Assembly: GCF_003261585.1 (NCBI RefSeq)
Contig: NZ_POVU01000019.1
Location: forward strand, 1-49,895
Source of the DNA: Acinetobacter sp. MB5
GTDB taxonomy: Bacteria > Pseudomonadota > Gammaproteobacteria > Pseudomonadales > Moraxellaceae
Length of the DNA stretch: 49,895 bases
Reading direction: 5' to 3'
The position numbers and the translations under genes are program-made. The notes beneath the pieces are model-generated. The model searched no databases, was not told the origin of the DNA, and worked only from the letters and a program-made list of their open reading frames with translations. Numbering within the stretch: the first letter of the stretch is position 1; each line of letters starts with the position of its first letter. Of this stretch, positions 1 through 9,401 are shown piece by piece.

Positions 1-255
1 CTCAGAAGCAGATAAAGATTCAGAAACAGACTCAGAAGCTGAAAGTGATGCCGATTCAGAAGCAGATAAAGATTCAGAAACAGACTCTGAAGCTGAAAGC
101 GACGCCGACTCAGAAGCAGATAAAGACTCAGACAAGGACTCAGAGGCTGAAGCAGACTCAGATTCAGAAGCTGATAGCGATTCTGACAAGGACTCAGAGG
201 CTGACTCAGACAATGAAGTCGATTCAGATAATGACTCTGAAGTTGAATCTACTGT
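1..255 (-). repeat. Serine-rich tandem repeat inside the adhesin gene (54-bp unit)
   Basis: Read in the adhesin frame, about 85 codons alternate serine with Glu, Leu, Ala, Val or Thr ([13 protein letters not shown] pattern). At the DNA level a 54-bp (18-codon) unit repeats: its first bases occur at 2, 56 and 110, and copies decay towards 255. The run is open at the window edge, so its full length is unknown. Confidence 0.9.
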
Positions 256-1740
256 ATCCACATAGTCAGTTGAAGTTGGTGATGAATAATTACCAGCCTG
301 ATCTACTGCAATCGCAACAATAGTTCCTGAATCTTGTACGGTGACCGATGTCGCAGTATAACTACCATCACTCGCAGTAAGTACATCTTGAGTTGTACCA
401 TCTGGGAAGGTCACAGTCACGGTCGTACCTACCTCAGACTGACCTCCGACTGTGACAGTACCATCGTCATTTGAAATAACTTGATCAATTGTTGGTGCTT
501 CAGGCGGAGTGGTATCAGTATATGTTGTTGTCGCTGGGTTGGATGTATTACCCGCAGCATCTTTTGCAATAGCCGAAATATCTCCTGACGTTTGGGGCAT
601 ATCTGATGTTACTGAATAGCTACCATCACTTGCTACAACGACATTTTTAGTTGAACCATCAGGGAAAGTCACCGTAACCGTACTGCCGACCTCAGACTGA
701 CCACTCACTGTTAGAGTGCCATCATCATTTGGTGTAAGTTCATCAATACTCACCAGCGGTGCTGTGACATCGGTATAGACTACAGTAGTCGGATCAGAAG
801 TATTGCCCGCATGGTCAGTTGCTGTCGCAGAGACATCTCCCGAGGTTTGTGGGCTGCCTGAAGTCAAGCTATAACTGCCATCGCTGCCCGCAACAATACT
901 TGCAGTTGTACCATCAGGGAAAGTCACCGTAACCGTACTACCTGCTTCAGCCTGACCACTCACTGTTACCGTGCCGTCGTCATTGGCTGTCACCTGATCA
1001 ATGCTTGGTGCCTCAGGTGCTGTGGTATCGGTATAAGACACTGTGGTTGGATCGGAGGTATTTCCTGCATGGTCAGTAGCCGTTGCAGAAACATCACCAG
1101 ACGTTTGCGGTGTCCCTGAGGTTGCTGTATAGCTACCATCACTCGCCGCAATGACATTCGCTTTCGTACCATCAGGGAAAGTCACCGTGACCGTACTTCC
1201 CGCTTCTGCCTGACCAGTAACTGTCAAAGTCCCATTATTATTCGCTGTAACATTCACTGTCGGTGCATCTGGTGCAGTTGTATCTTTTACGCCCGATGAA
1301 CCACTGCTACTACCTCCAGATGCAGCAGCAGCCACTACACCTGCGGCCAGACCTGCACCAATTCCCCATGCACTTAGTCCAGCTGCACCTGCAACAGCAT
1401 TTGCGCTATCTGTATATAAAAGAGGATCTATAGATTCTATAGGGAGATAACTGACTTCACTTGTTGCGCTATGCTCAATCACCAATAGCTCATGGTTATC
1501 ATCACGAAAAACCAAACTATTATCTGGTGTATTGGTGTTATAGAAATTCTGAATGACAATTTGATCCCCGTTTTTTAGGGTAATCACTGCCGAGTTTCCA
1601 TCTCTTGTAATGGTTGCAACGTCCTGCTGCCTGACATCTACAACAACGACCGAATTTTGAGTCACACTGACATGATTAGAATTAATGGTTTCTAATACTT
1701 TATGACTCTCTTTTGAAATTATTTGTATCGTGTTCGCCAT
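1..1740 (-). CDS. BapA/Bap-type giant biofilm adhesin, N-terminal part (runs off the left edge)
   Basis: An open frame of 580 codons starts at an ATG at 1740, preceded by GGGAA, and continues past base 1. Residues 1 to about 95 resemble the BapA/LapF N-terminal prefix domain ([12 protein letters not shown], then an [18 protein letters not shown] strand pattern and a NSLVFRDDN motif). An Ala/Gly-rich hydrophobic stretch and a Ser/Gly linker (about 115-150) follow. Four Ig-like repeats of about 85 residues each (about 157-495) contain [20 protein letters not shown] and TDxAGNTS motifs. From about residue 497 every second residue is serine. There is no Sec signal, so export by a type I system with a C-terminal signal outside the window is expected, as for this family. 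The function is inferred to be cell-surface adhesion and biofilm formation. Family placement is confident; total length and C-terminus are unknown. Confidence 0.88.
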   Translation of the reverse strand, partial: MANTIQIISKESHKVLETINSNHVSVTQNSVVVVDVRQQDVATITRDGNSAVITLKNGDQIVIQNFYNTNTPDNSLVFRDDNHELLVIEHSATSEVSYLPIESIDPLLYTDSANAVAGAAGLSAWGIGAGLAAGVVAAAASGGSSSGSSGVKDTTAPDAPTVNVTANNNGTLTVTGQAEAGSTVTVTFPDGTKANVIAASDGSYTATSGTPQTSGDVSATATDHAGNTSDPTTVSYTDTTAPEAPSIDQVTANDDGTVTVSGQAEAGSTVTVTFPDGTTASIVAGSDGSYSLTSGSPQTSGDVSATATDHAGNTSDPTTVVYTDVTAPLVSIDELTPNDDGTLTVSGQSEVGSTVTVTFPDGSTKNVVVASDGSYSVTSDMPQTSGDISAIAKDAAGNTSNPATTTYTDTTPPEAPTIDQVISNDDGTVTVGGQSEVGTTVTVTFPDGTTQDVLTASDGSYTATSVTVQDSGTIVAIAVDQAGNYSSPTSTDYVDTVDSTSESLSESTSLSESASESLSESLSASESESASASESLSESLSASESASLSASESVSESLSASESASLSASESVSESLSASE

Positions 1741-2093
1741 AGTTTATTCCCGACTGTTTTTATTGGAATTCTTGTTAAACTAATCTTCACACAATTTTTT
1801 TGTTCATTTGTTGAGCTTTTGTGACAGAAAAAATAATTTATATAAAATGTAAATAACTGAATTTAAGTATTTTTCTTATTTTAAATATTATATAAATGTA
1901 ATTTATATATTTTTTGTAGCATCTTTTTATGTCATTTTTCCCATAATACACATATTTTTTTTAAGTGATTTTATGTGAACTATTTCACATTTTACAAATA
2001 GTTTAAGTGTTTTTATTTATGCTTATTACATCAACAAAATCCGCCATGTATTTATCAATGTACGGATTTTAAAGTTTCATCATCTTTTTTAAT
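1741..2093. other. AT-rich intergenic region upstream of the adhesin
   Basis: These 353 bp have no credible gene. They must carry the promoter and leader of the adhesin gene (minus strand). A CRP-type palindrome lies at 1973-1990. No convincing -35/-10 pair could be fixed because the region is almost entirely A and T. Confidence 0.7.
1973..1990. promoter_or_regulatory. CRP/Vfr-like operator
   Basis: ATGTGA-ACTATT-TCACAT is a perfect six-base-arm palindrome that matches the CRP consensus TGTGA-N6-TCACA exactly. It lies about 233 bp upstream of the adhesin ATG and about 100 bp beyond the stop codon of the gene ending at 2094, so the adhesin is the likely target. Binding is an inference from the consensus. 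Confidence 0.5.
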
Positions 2094-2501
2094 TTAAAAA
2101 ATCAAAAATAATTTCATCCACCAAGGTCGTTTTGGTTTTGAAACCTTAATGTCAAAAGGTTGTACAAGAACGATCTCCTTGCTATCGCTATGATGTAGCT
2201 TTGCATGATGCAAACTATCTAAAACCAGCTGATCCAGTTTTGTATTTCCAGAACTCTGATCTAGCCCCAATTTCTCCATCTGACCATCTGCGTCAGCCCA
2301 AATACGAACTTTTAAATGGTATTCCCCTACAGGTATATATTTGCTCAGTAGATGTTGAGATAGCTGTGGTTTGGTTTCCCAATAGACTTGTGAATTCGTC
2401 ACTAAAGTCATGTTGTGGGCTGGCGTTATATCAGTAGGATTTGAGGTTGCCCAAGTGAATGATGAACACAGCAACAGGCCTAACAGAAGTATTTTTCTCA
2501 T
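2094..2501 (-). CDS. Small exported protein with a TonB C-terminal-like domain
   Basis: The 135-residue product begins with a clear Sec signal peptide (MRKILLLGLLLCSSFTWA, cleavage near residue 19). Residues about 60-120 resemble the TonB_C fold: a GEYHLKVRIWADADGQMEKL strand pattern followed by LDQLVLDSLHHAKLH, as in periplasmic energy-transducer ends and stand-alone TonB_C proteins. There is no N-terminal transmembrane anchor or Pro-rich spacer, so it is not a full TonB. It is probably periplasmic and of unknown partner. It is transcribed in the same direction as the adhesin but separated from it by 353 bp. Confidence 0.7.
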   Translation of the reverse strand: MRKILLLGLLLCSSFTWATSNPTDITPAHNMTLVTNSQVYWETKPQLSQHLLSKYIPVGEYHLKVRIWADADGQMEKLGLDQSSGNTKLDQLVLDSLHHAKLHHSDSKEIVLVQPFDIKVSKPKRPWWMKLFLIF

Positions 2502-2670
2502 GCTTTCAATTTATTATAAAATTTTGCCTAGTCTAATAGATTAACTCAAATTTTAAAAAGTCCTTTCTTCGAAACTTAAAAAAACTTAGTGATCCCGATA
2601 TTTTTTTAGTTTTAATGCTCTGACCGCTTTTAAAAATCATAATGCTGAAAATTGAATTGGACTGAAATAG

Positions 2671-3273
2671 GTGATGTCAGCATTTTTTTATGGCCTAGGT
2701 ACGGGCTTTTCCCTGTTACTGGCCATTGGGGCACAAAATGCGTTTGTCCTCAAACAAGGACTTAAACAACAATACATGTTCTGGGTAGCACTGATCTGTG
2801 CTGTCTCTGACTCCATCCTGATTTTTGGTGGAATTTCAGGATTTAGCCAGATCATTCGCCAATTTCCGCAAATTCCGCTGATTGCGCAATATGCAGGCGC
2901 CTTGTTTTTATTTGCTTACGGTCTCCGCAGTTTTTATCAGGCGATTTATCAAAATGCCGCTTTAACACCGAGTCAGCTTGAACCAGAAAGCTGGATCAAA
3001 ATTATTGGAATGTGCTTGGCCTTTACATGGCTCAATCCACATGTCTATTTGGATACCATGTTACTCATCGGTTCAATTTCCACGCAATTTTCACCGAGCA
3101 TTGGTCTGTTTAGCGTTGGAGCCATTCTCGCCTCATGGCTATTTTTCTTCAGCCTTGCCTATGGTGCCAGACTACTGCTTCCGATTTTTCAACTGCCGCT
3201 TTCTTGGAAAATTCTGGATGCCGTTATTGGATTGGTGATGTGGGGAATCGCCCTGCGCTTAATTTGGCACTAA
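2671..3273 (+). CDS. LysE/ArgO-family amino-acid exporter
   Basis: This 200-residue membrane protein has about six hydrophobic segments. The N-terminal signature (LLLAIGAQNAFVLKQGL) is that of the LysE/ArgO family, which exports lysine or arginine across the inner membrane. TWLNPHVYLDT in the second half is also typical. Length matches the family (about 200-210). The start is GTG at 2671 or ATG at 2674; neither has a strong ribosome site. It is convergent with the next gene with only 6 bp between stops. The substrate (Arg or Lys) cannot be told from sequence alone. Confidence 0.85.
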   Translation: MMSAFFYGLGTGFSLLLAIGAQNAFVLKQGLKQQYMFWVALICAVSDSILIFGGISGFSQIIRQFPQIPLIAQYAGALFLFAYGLRSFYQAIYQNAALTPSQLEPESWIKIIGMCLAFTWLNPHVYLDTMLLIGSISTQFSPSIGLFSVGAILASWLFFFSLAYGARLLLPIFQLPLSWKILDAVIGLVMWGIALRLIWH

Positions 3274-3279
3274 GCACAG

Positions 3280-4482
3280 TTAACCTTCAAAAGGTTGTCC
3301 CATCACAATCACCAACAAACAACCCAAAGCCACACAGGCGGCAAAATAAAAACGATAAGGGCGAACACGGAAGTTGATGCACATGCAACTGGCACACTGG
3401 AACAGGTAAAACAGTGCAAAACCTTTGGAGGCGAAATCAATGATTTCAAAAATATCAAATTGCCAAACCAAGACCAGACAGCACAAAGCAATGATGACAT
3501 AAGCACTTCTGATCGGAATTTTTTGCTGACTGACTTCGTTGATTAACCCGCCATTCCCAGAAAAGTCTGCCAATGCCGCACTCAACTGACTGGCTACGGC
3601 AGCAACCATTAAAAATAACGGTGCGGCAACAAATACAAACTGAGCGACATCGATAACCGAGGTATCGGTAATGGCTGTAGTTAAAGGGTGGATTCGAAAG
3701 ACCAGTGTAAACAGCAAGATAAATGAAATATAAATCGCAGAGCTAACCAACTGGGCATTACGCATACTGTTGATGCGTAACTTGGGACTATATTCTTTTC
3801 CCAGATAGCGGCTGGTTTCAAAACCCTGAATCATGATCAGCAACCCCAAAACCATCGGAATATGCTGAGGGTTAAAGGTTTTCTCAGGCCAATTCGGTGC
3901 GGGGGTTTTCAGGTTAAACCATGCTAAAGCCAGTAAAAAAACCAAGATAATGCTCAGCTTGATATTCACCGAGTAAACTTCGATTTTCTCTAATGCCTTA
4001 AAGCCACGCCAGAAACCAAAAACCGCCATAAACACCAAGACAACACTGGTGATCAGCTTTTCAGGGTAGCCATTGGTTAAGCCAAATGCCCTGACAATAA
4101 AAGAAGAAAATAAATAGAGGTAATAGCTGACAGACAATACATAAGCAAAAACCAACGCGATATCACTACATTGCTCTGTGCGTTGTACCGCACGGTAGCG
4201 TGGCTCATGCAAGACGGGTTCAACCTGCTGAATATTCCAGCGAATAACTTGTCCAATGGCAAATGCAAAGACACACAAACCCAGCATGACCCAAACAGCA
4301 TCGTCACCACTTAAATCATAAAGTAATGGTGCAGCGATGAGAAAACCACTGCCAATAATAGAGGCAAGCGGTGTGATTGTGGCTCGCCATGTCTGATTAT
4401 GTTGAATTTTTGGATAGAAAAAAATTAACATAAAACCCAGTGCCAGACCTGCTAACAGCAAGGTGGTTGGATCTAACCCCAT
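3280..4482 (-). CDS. Polytopic inner-membrane protein, APC-transporter-like, substrate unknown
   Basis: The product is 400 residues with about 11-12 hydrophobic segments spread along its length and very few long loops. The pattern, including a helix break near IIGSGFLIAAPLLYDL and a GLLIMIQGFETSRYLGKEY segment, recalls amino-acid/polyamine/organocation-type (LeuT-fold) carriers, but I do not recognise a specific family. It is likely a transporter of the cytoplasmic membrane. It is monocistronic and followed by 508 bp of AT-rich DNA on its 5' side. Confidence 0.6.
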   Translation of the reverse strand: MGLDPTTLLLAGLALGFMLIFFYPKIQHNQTWRATITPLASIIGSGFLIAAPLLYDLSGDDAVWVMLGLCVFAFAIGQVIRWNIQQVEPVLHEPRYRAVQRTEQCSDIALVFAYVLSVSYYLYLFSSFIVRAFGLTNGYPEKLITSVVLVFMAVFGFWRGFKALEKIEVYSVNIKLSIILVFLLALAWFNLKTPAPNWPEKTFNPQHIPMVLGLLIMIQGFETSRYLGKEYSPKLRINSMRNAQLVSSAIYISFILLFTLVFRIHPLTTAITDTSVIDVAQFVFVAAPLFLMVAAVASQLSAALADFSGNGGLINEVSQQKIPIRSAYVIIALCCLVLVWQFDIFEIIDFASKGFALFYLFQCASCMCINFRVRPYRFYFAACVALGCLLVIVMGQPFEG

Positions 4483-4990
4483 TGGTTTCCCCTTTTCAGC
4501 ATCTCTTTTGTGCTGATTGATCTTTATAAAATGGCCTTACCATACCCCCAAACTTTTATGCTCACAAATACTTTCATCAATGGCAAGATTTAAAGCTATT
4601 TATCCATCCATAAACCCAAAGTGGATATTTAGACCTATTTATAACTTTTACTAAATAATTACCATAATTCATATTTATTTATATTTTTCATAATTTTAAA
4701 TCAGAAGTTAATCCGATCTTTAAAATAACACATGATATTCAAAAAAATTTAAAATATAACCAATTGAATATTATTTAATTTTTAAAAATTCCGATTAATT
4801 CAGTTGGTTATATTAAAATCCCTGTCTGTTAATAGATCTACACAATTGTTATACTAAAGTCTTATTTCGTTCATTTTAATTTTTGCTTTGTAAATAGTCA
4901 GTTTGATTTTTCCCAGCATTTTTGAACATTTTTAATGTCCACTTTTTTGCCACGCTTTTGGCAAGACCTTTCATTTTTTAGGGAAATTGA
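4483..4990. other. AT-rich intergenic region upstream of mqo
   Basis: This region carries the promoters of the divergent membrane-protein gene (minus) and mqo (plus). A plausible -10 (TATACT, 4850-4855) with a weak TTAATA 15 bases upstream faces mqo, leaving a leader of about 130 bases. No open reading frame or structured element stands out. Confidence 0.5.
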
Positions 4991-6598
4991 ATGCGTAAGT
5001 TTTTAAAGGCATTATTAATACTGCTTTTGGTATTAATCATCCTTGCTGTGATCTTTTTGTTTAGACCGATTGCGTCTAAAAAAATTAATACCACCCAAGG
5101 TGAACCTGTTGTTGATGCCGTACTGATTGGCGGCGGTATCATGAGTGCAACACTCGGGACTTATCTCAACGAATTACAGCCAAACTGGCAGATTCGTATG
5201 TACGAGCGCCTCGATAACGTTGCACTTGAAAGCTCAAATGGCTTTAACAACGCAGGTACGGGTCACTCAGGCTTCATGGAAATGAACTATACCGAAGAAA
5301 AAGACGGTAAAATGGACATTTCTAAAGCAGAAAAAGTCGCTTCCCAATTTGAAGTTGCCAAGCAGTTCTGGTCATATCAAGTCAAACAGGGCGTTTTGGG
5401 CGAGCCAACAAGCTTTATCAATCCTGTGCCACACCACGCATTTGTGATGGATGACAACGTTAAATTCCTTGAAAAACGTTATGCAGCCATGATCAAAAGC
5501 CCATTCTTCCAAGGCATGAAATTTACTGAAGACCCAAACCAGATTAAGCAATGGGCACCTTTGGTGATGGAAGGACGTGATCCGAACCAGAAAGTTGCGG
5601 CAACCCGCATGGAAATTGGTTCTGATGTGAACTACGGTTCAATCACTCGCCAATTGGTCGGTCATTTGGAAAAGTCACCAAACTTCAAGTTACAAACCTC
5701 AACTGAAGTGACAGGCATTAGCCAAAATGATGACAAAACTTGGTCTGTTGAATTTAAAGATTTAAAAACAGGCAAAGTGGATCATGTCAAAACACGCTTT
5801 GTGTTTATTGGCGCAGGTGGTGCAGCGATTAAAATGTTGCAAATGACAGGTCTACCACAAGCGAAACAATATGCAGGCTTCCCTGTTGGCGGTGAATTCC
5901 TGATTACAGACAATCCAAAAATCACGGCACAACACACAGCAAAATTGTATGGTCGTGCAGACTTCGGCGCGCCTCCAATGTCTGTACCGCATATTGACAC
6001 TCGTTATATCGACGGTAAGAAATATGTATTGTTTGGGCCATTTGCAACTTACTCAAACAAGTTCCTGAAAAATGGTTCACAGTTAGATTTGATTGCGAAC
6101 ACCAACAAAAACAATGTTTTGCCAATGACAGCTGTCGGCATCCAAAATCTGGACTTGGTGAAATACTTGATTAGCCAAGTCATGATGACTGATGAAGACC
6201 GCTTCCGTGAACTGAAACGCTACTACCCAGATGCCAATCCGAAAGACTGGCACTTGAGCCAAGGTGGTCAGCGTGTACAGATCATCAAGAAAGAACCTGG
6301 TAAACCTGCAAAATTGCAGTTTGGTACTGAAGTGTTTGTTTCTGAAGATCACGCGATTGCAGCATTGATGGGTGCTTCACCAGGTGCATCAACGTCTCCA
6401 TACATTATTTTGAATGTCTTGGAAAAAGCGTTCCCAACACAAACCAAAGGTGAGTGGAACGGTAAGTTGCATGAAATTATTCGCTCTTATCAACAAGATT
6501 TGGGTGAAAACCCTGCCTTGCTTGACCAAGTGCGTCAGTACACCAGTTCAACACTGGGCTTACATTACACACCTGTTGCCCAACAAGCACAAAAGTAA
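4991..6598 (+). CDS. mqo: Malate:quinone oxidoreductase
   Basis: Mqo oxidises malate to oxaloacetate and passes electrons to quinone at the cytoplasmic membrane, as a TCA-cycle alternative to NAD malate dehydrogenase. The 535-residue protein has an N-terminal hydrophobic helix (about residues 4-24), then the FAD-binding motif [11 protein letters not shown] (about 46-56) and the family motif [34 protein letters not shown] and [12 protein letters not shown] in the C-terminal half also match Mqo. The start has an AGGGAAATTGA upstream sequence. It appears monocistronic, with its own terminator at 6616-6643. Identification is firm. Confidence 0.95.
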   Translation: MRKFLKALLILLLVLIILAVIFLFRPIASKKINTTQGEPVVDAVLIGGGIMSATLGTYLNELQPNWQIRMYERLDNVALESSNGFNNAGTGHSGFMEMNYTEEKDGKMDISKAEKVASQFEVAKQFWSYQVKQGVLGEPTSFINPVPHHAFVMDDNVKFLEKRYAAMIKSPFFQGMKFTEDPNQIKQWAPLVMEGRDPNQKVAATRMEIGSDVNYGSITRQLVGHLEKSPNFKLQTSTEVTGISQNDDKTWSVEFKDLKTGKVDHVKTRFVFIGAGGAAIKMLQMTGLPQAKQYAGFPVGGEFLITDNPKITAQHTAKLYGRADFGAPPMSVPHIDTRYIDGKKYVLFGPFATYSNKFLKNGSQLDLIANTNKNNVLPMTAVGIQNLDLVKYLISQVMMTDEDRFRELKRYYPDANPKDWHLSQGGQRVQIIKKEPGKPAKLQFGTEVFVSEDHAIAALMGASPGASTSPYIILNVLEKAFPTQTKGEWNGKLHEIIRSYQQDLGENPALLDQVRQYTSSTLGLHYTPVAQQAQK

Positions 6599-6615
6599 TT
6601 TAAGTCACTGAAAAC

Positions 6616-6643
6616 AAAAGGGATGAAGTCATTCATCCCTTTT
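6616..6643 (+). terminator. Rho-independent terminator after mqo
   Basis: AAAAGGGATGAA-GTCA-TTCATCCCTTTT forms a perfect 12-bp stem with a four-base loop, followed by GTCATTTT, 18 bases after the mqo stop. Confidence 0.8.
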
Positions 6644-6685
6644 GTCATTTTAAAACCTTGTTACTTTTGACTTTTAAGATCTCTA

Positions 6686-7936
6686 ATGTCTGACAAAATT
6701 TCACCTTTTGCTGCCCTGACTTGTCGCGATTTCTCGTTGCTGACCATGAATCAGTGCTGTCTGACCTTAGCGATTTTGATTCAGGAAGTGTTGCTGAGTT
6801 TTTATTTATATCAGCTCACGCATAACCCGATGATGCTCGGTTTAGTCGGATTGGCAGAGTTTGTACCCTTTGTACTGCTCTCGCTTTGGGGTGGTTATAT
6901 TGCCGATCGTTTTAACCGACAACGGATCTTACAACTGAGTTTTAGCAGTTCGATTCCATTATCAGGACTGCTGTGGTTATGTTTCTCCAGTCACCAACAA
7001 CAGCTTCTCACTGACACGTTATTTCTCGTGAGTGTGTATAGCATCATCTTCCTTTTTGGCTGTATTCGCGGCATTTATAGCCCGTGTTTTAATTCGTTGC
7101 GTCCATTTCTGGTCCCTGAAAAGCTGTATAGCAATGCCTCAACATGGACAGCGCTCTGCTGGCAAATCAATGCGGTACTTGCCCCGATTTTGGCAGGATT
7201 GCTACTCACCCATTTCGGTTTACACACCACATTTATGGCGGTAATGGCCTTGTTTGTATTGGGCAGTCTGGCGCTCTGGCAGCTCAAAGCGCGAGAATTT
7301 CCACAGCTTGCGCAAAGTTCTGTTTGGTCAAGCCTCAAAGAAGCCGTGGCATTTTTAAGACAGAGCCGAGTGCTGTTTTGGGCAATGCTGCTCGATGTCA
7401 GCTCGGTCTTTTTTGGTGGCGTAGTTGCCCTGCTCCCCATCTTTGCTCAGGATGTTTTACATCTTGATGCTGATGGTTTTGGGTTGTTACGCGCTGCTCC
7501 TGCCTGTGGCTCTTTGCTGATGATGAGTGTGTTGGTGAAGTTTCCACCCCAACAGCAACTCTGGCAAAAAATGCTGATTGCAGTTGCAGGTTTTGCCTGT
7601 TGCTGCTTTGCGTTTGCACTGAGTCGACATCTCTATCTTGCGGTACTGATTTTGCTGCTGATGGGTGCTTGTGACAGTTATAGCATCGTGATTCGACAAA
7701 CCTTGCTGCAACTGATTCCCCCCAAAGACATGCTCGGTCGGATCGCAGCGATTAATGGCATTTTTGTCACTTCGAGCAATCAGCTTGGTGCATTGCAATC
7801 GAGTCTAATGGTACAGCTACTCAGTATTATCCCTGCGATGTTACTGGGTTCTAGTTTGTCTTTATTCACAGTCGTGCTGAGTTATCGGCAAACCCGTGAT
7901 CAGTCTACTGATCATTCTTTTTCTAAATCAGGTTGA
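6686..7936 (+). CDS. MFS efflux transporter (EntS/MFS_3-like)
   Basis: The product has 416 residues and about 12 transmembrane helices. The loop between helices 2 and 3, GGYIADRFNRQRILQLS, is the major-facilitator signature (GxxxDRxxRR type). Helix 1 (LIQEVLLSFYLYQLT) and DMLGRIAAINGIF resemble the MFS_3 group, which includes the enterobactin exporter EntS. It probably exports a small molecule by proton antiport. A second, short membrane-protein gene follows within 2 bp, so the two are very likely co-transcribed. No siderophore genes are nearby to suggest a substrate. Confidence 0.8.
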   Translation: MSDKISPFAALTCRDFSLLTMNQCCLTLAILIQEVLLSFYLYQLTHNPMMLGLVGLAEFVPFVLLSLWGGYIADRFNRQRILQLSFSSSIPLSGLLWLCFSSHQQQLLTDTLFLVSVYSIIFLFGCIRGIYSPCFNSLRPFLVPEKLYSNASTWTALCWQINAVLAPILAGLLLTHFGLHTTFMAVMALFVLGSLALWQLKAREFPQLAQSSVWSSLKEAVAFLRQSRVLFWAMLLDVSSVFFGGVVALLPIFAQDVLHLDADGFGLLRAAPACGSLLMMSVLVKFPPQQQLWQKMLIAVAGFACCCFAFALSRHLYLAVLILLLMGACDSYSIVIRQTLLQLIPPKDMLGRIAAINGIFVTSSNQLGALQSSLMVQLLSIIPAMLLGSSLSLFTVVLSYRQTRDQSTDHSFSKSG

Positions 7937-7938
7937 AT

Positions 7939-8394
7939 ATGTTGCGCTTTATGTCTTGGTCAAAAATCAGTGGCGTTTTACTGTATAGCCTCTTTGCGAT
8001 TGTGATTTTACAGGCTTGCTATATTGCGATTTTAGGAGGCACGACAATCTTCTTCTGGCTCGACCTCTGCTTGGTTGTGATTTATCAGTTGCAACGCCAG
8101 CAAAGTTTGTTGCGTAGTGGCTGTTTGCTAATTTTGCCGATTGGCTTGTTGCTGTATCTATATTTGCATCTATGTTTTATCGGGTTGCTGTTACCTCACC
8201 TGAGCCTATCCGCTTATTATTTTTATCGCCGCACCAGACATATTGCGGTTGCCCAACATCTATGGACAGCGGCTTTACTCAGTCTATGCCTGATCATTTT
8301 CCTGATGCTGCAAAGCAACTATTTACATCAGTTACAACAGCACTACGCCAGTTTTCATACAGGCGAATCATGGCAACAGTTTGGCGCTTTATAA
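7939..8394 (+). CDS. Small polytopic membrane protein, unknown
   Basis: About 151 residues, very rich in Leu and aromatic residues, with four to five hydrophobic segments and a YFYRRTRH loop. No family is recognised. The ATG at 7939 is preferred over the TTG at 7933, because AGG at 7930-7932 gives a six-base spacing to the ATG and none to the TTG. The start lies 2 bp after the MFS transporter stop, which points to translational coupling and a shared membrane function. Confidence 0.7.
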   Translation: MLRFMSWSKISGVLLYSLFAIVILQACYIAILGGTTIFFWLDLCLVVIYQLQRQQSLLRSGCLLILPIGLLLYLYLHLCFIGLLLPHLSLSAYYFYRRTRHIAVAQHLWTAALLSLCLIIFLMLQSNYLHQLQQHYASFHTGESWQQFGAL

Positions 8395-8456
8395 ACTATG
8401 TAAAAATAATCTTTTAAGCTTCATGGTTTTACTGAATATGGTTATCAAAAAGTCCA

Positions 8457-8486
8457 TTAACAGCGAAATCGGCTTTTGAGTATACT
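8457..8486 (+). promoter_or_regulatory. Sigma-70-type promoter of mmuM
   Basis: TTAACA (8457-8462) and TATACT (8481-8486) are separated by 18 bases and lie 34 bases before the mmuM ATG. Confidence 0.55.
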
Positions 8487-8519
8487 AATGCGCTTTAAAA
8501 CGCTAGAAGAACCTGTACG

Positions 8520-9395
8520 ATGAAAATTTTAGATGGTGGTGTAGGACGTGAATTGGCGCGTCGTGGTGCACCATTTCGTCAACCTGAGTGGTCTGCTCTT
8601 GCCCTTTGGGAAGCTCCTGAAATTGTAAAAGATGTACATCTCGACTTTATTCAGTCAGGTGCAGAAGTCATTACCACCAACAACTATGCGGTTGTTCCTT
8701 TCCATATTGGTCAAGAACGTTTCGATGCCGAAGTTCGCCAATTGGTTCAAGTTGCTGTAGATCAAGCGAAACAAGCCGTTCAAGAAAGCGGTCGTGATGT
8801 CAAAATCGCAGGTTGCCTACCGCCACTGTTTGGCTCATACCGTGCCGATTTATTCCAAGAAGATCATGTGCGTGAACTGGCTTTGCCGATTATTGAAACC
8901 TTGGCAGGTCAAGTCGATTTCTGGCTGGCTGAAACCCAATCCAGCCTCAAAGAAGTGGAAATGGTGCACAACCTACTGCCAAAAGATGGCAAAGCGTACT
9001 GGGTCTCTTTCACTCTGCAAGATGTCTTGCAGCAAGATCGTGCTTACTTACGTTCAGGTGAAAACCTTGAACAAGCGGTAGACGTGATTCGTCGTATCGG
9101 TGCAGAAGCGGTGTTATTTAACTGCTGTCAGCCTGAAGTGATTTTGCAAGCGATTCAGGAAATCAAACAATTGGCGCCTGAATTGACCATTGGTGCCTAT
9201 GCCAATGCATTCCCGCCACAAGATGAATCTGCAACAGCCAATGATGGCTTGGATGAAGTGCGTAAAGACCTTGACCCAACCGCTTACTTGGCTTTTGCCA
9301 AAAAATGGCAAGATGCAGGAGCTTCACTGATTGGTGGATGCTGTGGAATTACCCCTGCACATATTGCTGAACTGTCTGCGTTTTTTAAAGAATAA
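8520..9395 (+). CDS. mmuM: Homocysteine S-methyltransferase
   Basis: MmuM transfers a methyl group from S-methylmethionine (or AdoMet) to homocysteine to make methionine in the cytoplasm. The 291-residue protein has the family N-terminus (LDGGVGRELARRG) and both zinc-binding segments: FNCC near residue 202 and GGCCG near residue 273. Length fits single-domain homocysteine methyltransferases. AGAAG lies upstream of the ATG. An APC-superfamily permease starts 6 bp downstream, paralleling the E. coli mmuP-mmuM pairing, although this permease looks more like an arginine/ornithine-type antiporter. Confidence 0.9.
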   Translation: MKILDGGVGRELARRGAPFRQPEWSALALWEAPEIVKDVHLDFIQSGAEVITTNNYAVVPFHIGQERFDAEVRQLVQVAVDQAKQAVQESGRDVKIAGCLPPLFGSYRADLFQEDHVRELALPIIETLAGQVDFWLAETQSSLKEVEMVHNLLPKDGKAYWVSFTLQDVLQQDRAYLRSGENLEQAVDVIRRIGAEAVLFNCCQPEVILQAIQEIKQLAPELTIGAYANAFPPQDESATANDGLDEVRKDLDPTAYLAFAKKWQDAGASLIGGCCGITPAHIAELSAFFKE

Positions 9396-9401
9396 GAAAA
9401 T

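Noticed and set aside
1..255. CRISPR-like tandem repetition
   Set aside because: The 54-bp units are directly abutting, keep the reading frame and have no unique spacers; it is a coding repeat.
45..323. Plus-strand open frame of 92 codons (Lys/Gln/Thr-rich)
   Set aside because: It is the reverse reading of the repetitive serine-rich part of the adhesin gene; its composition simply mirrors the repeat.
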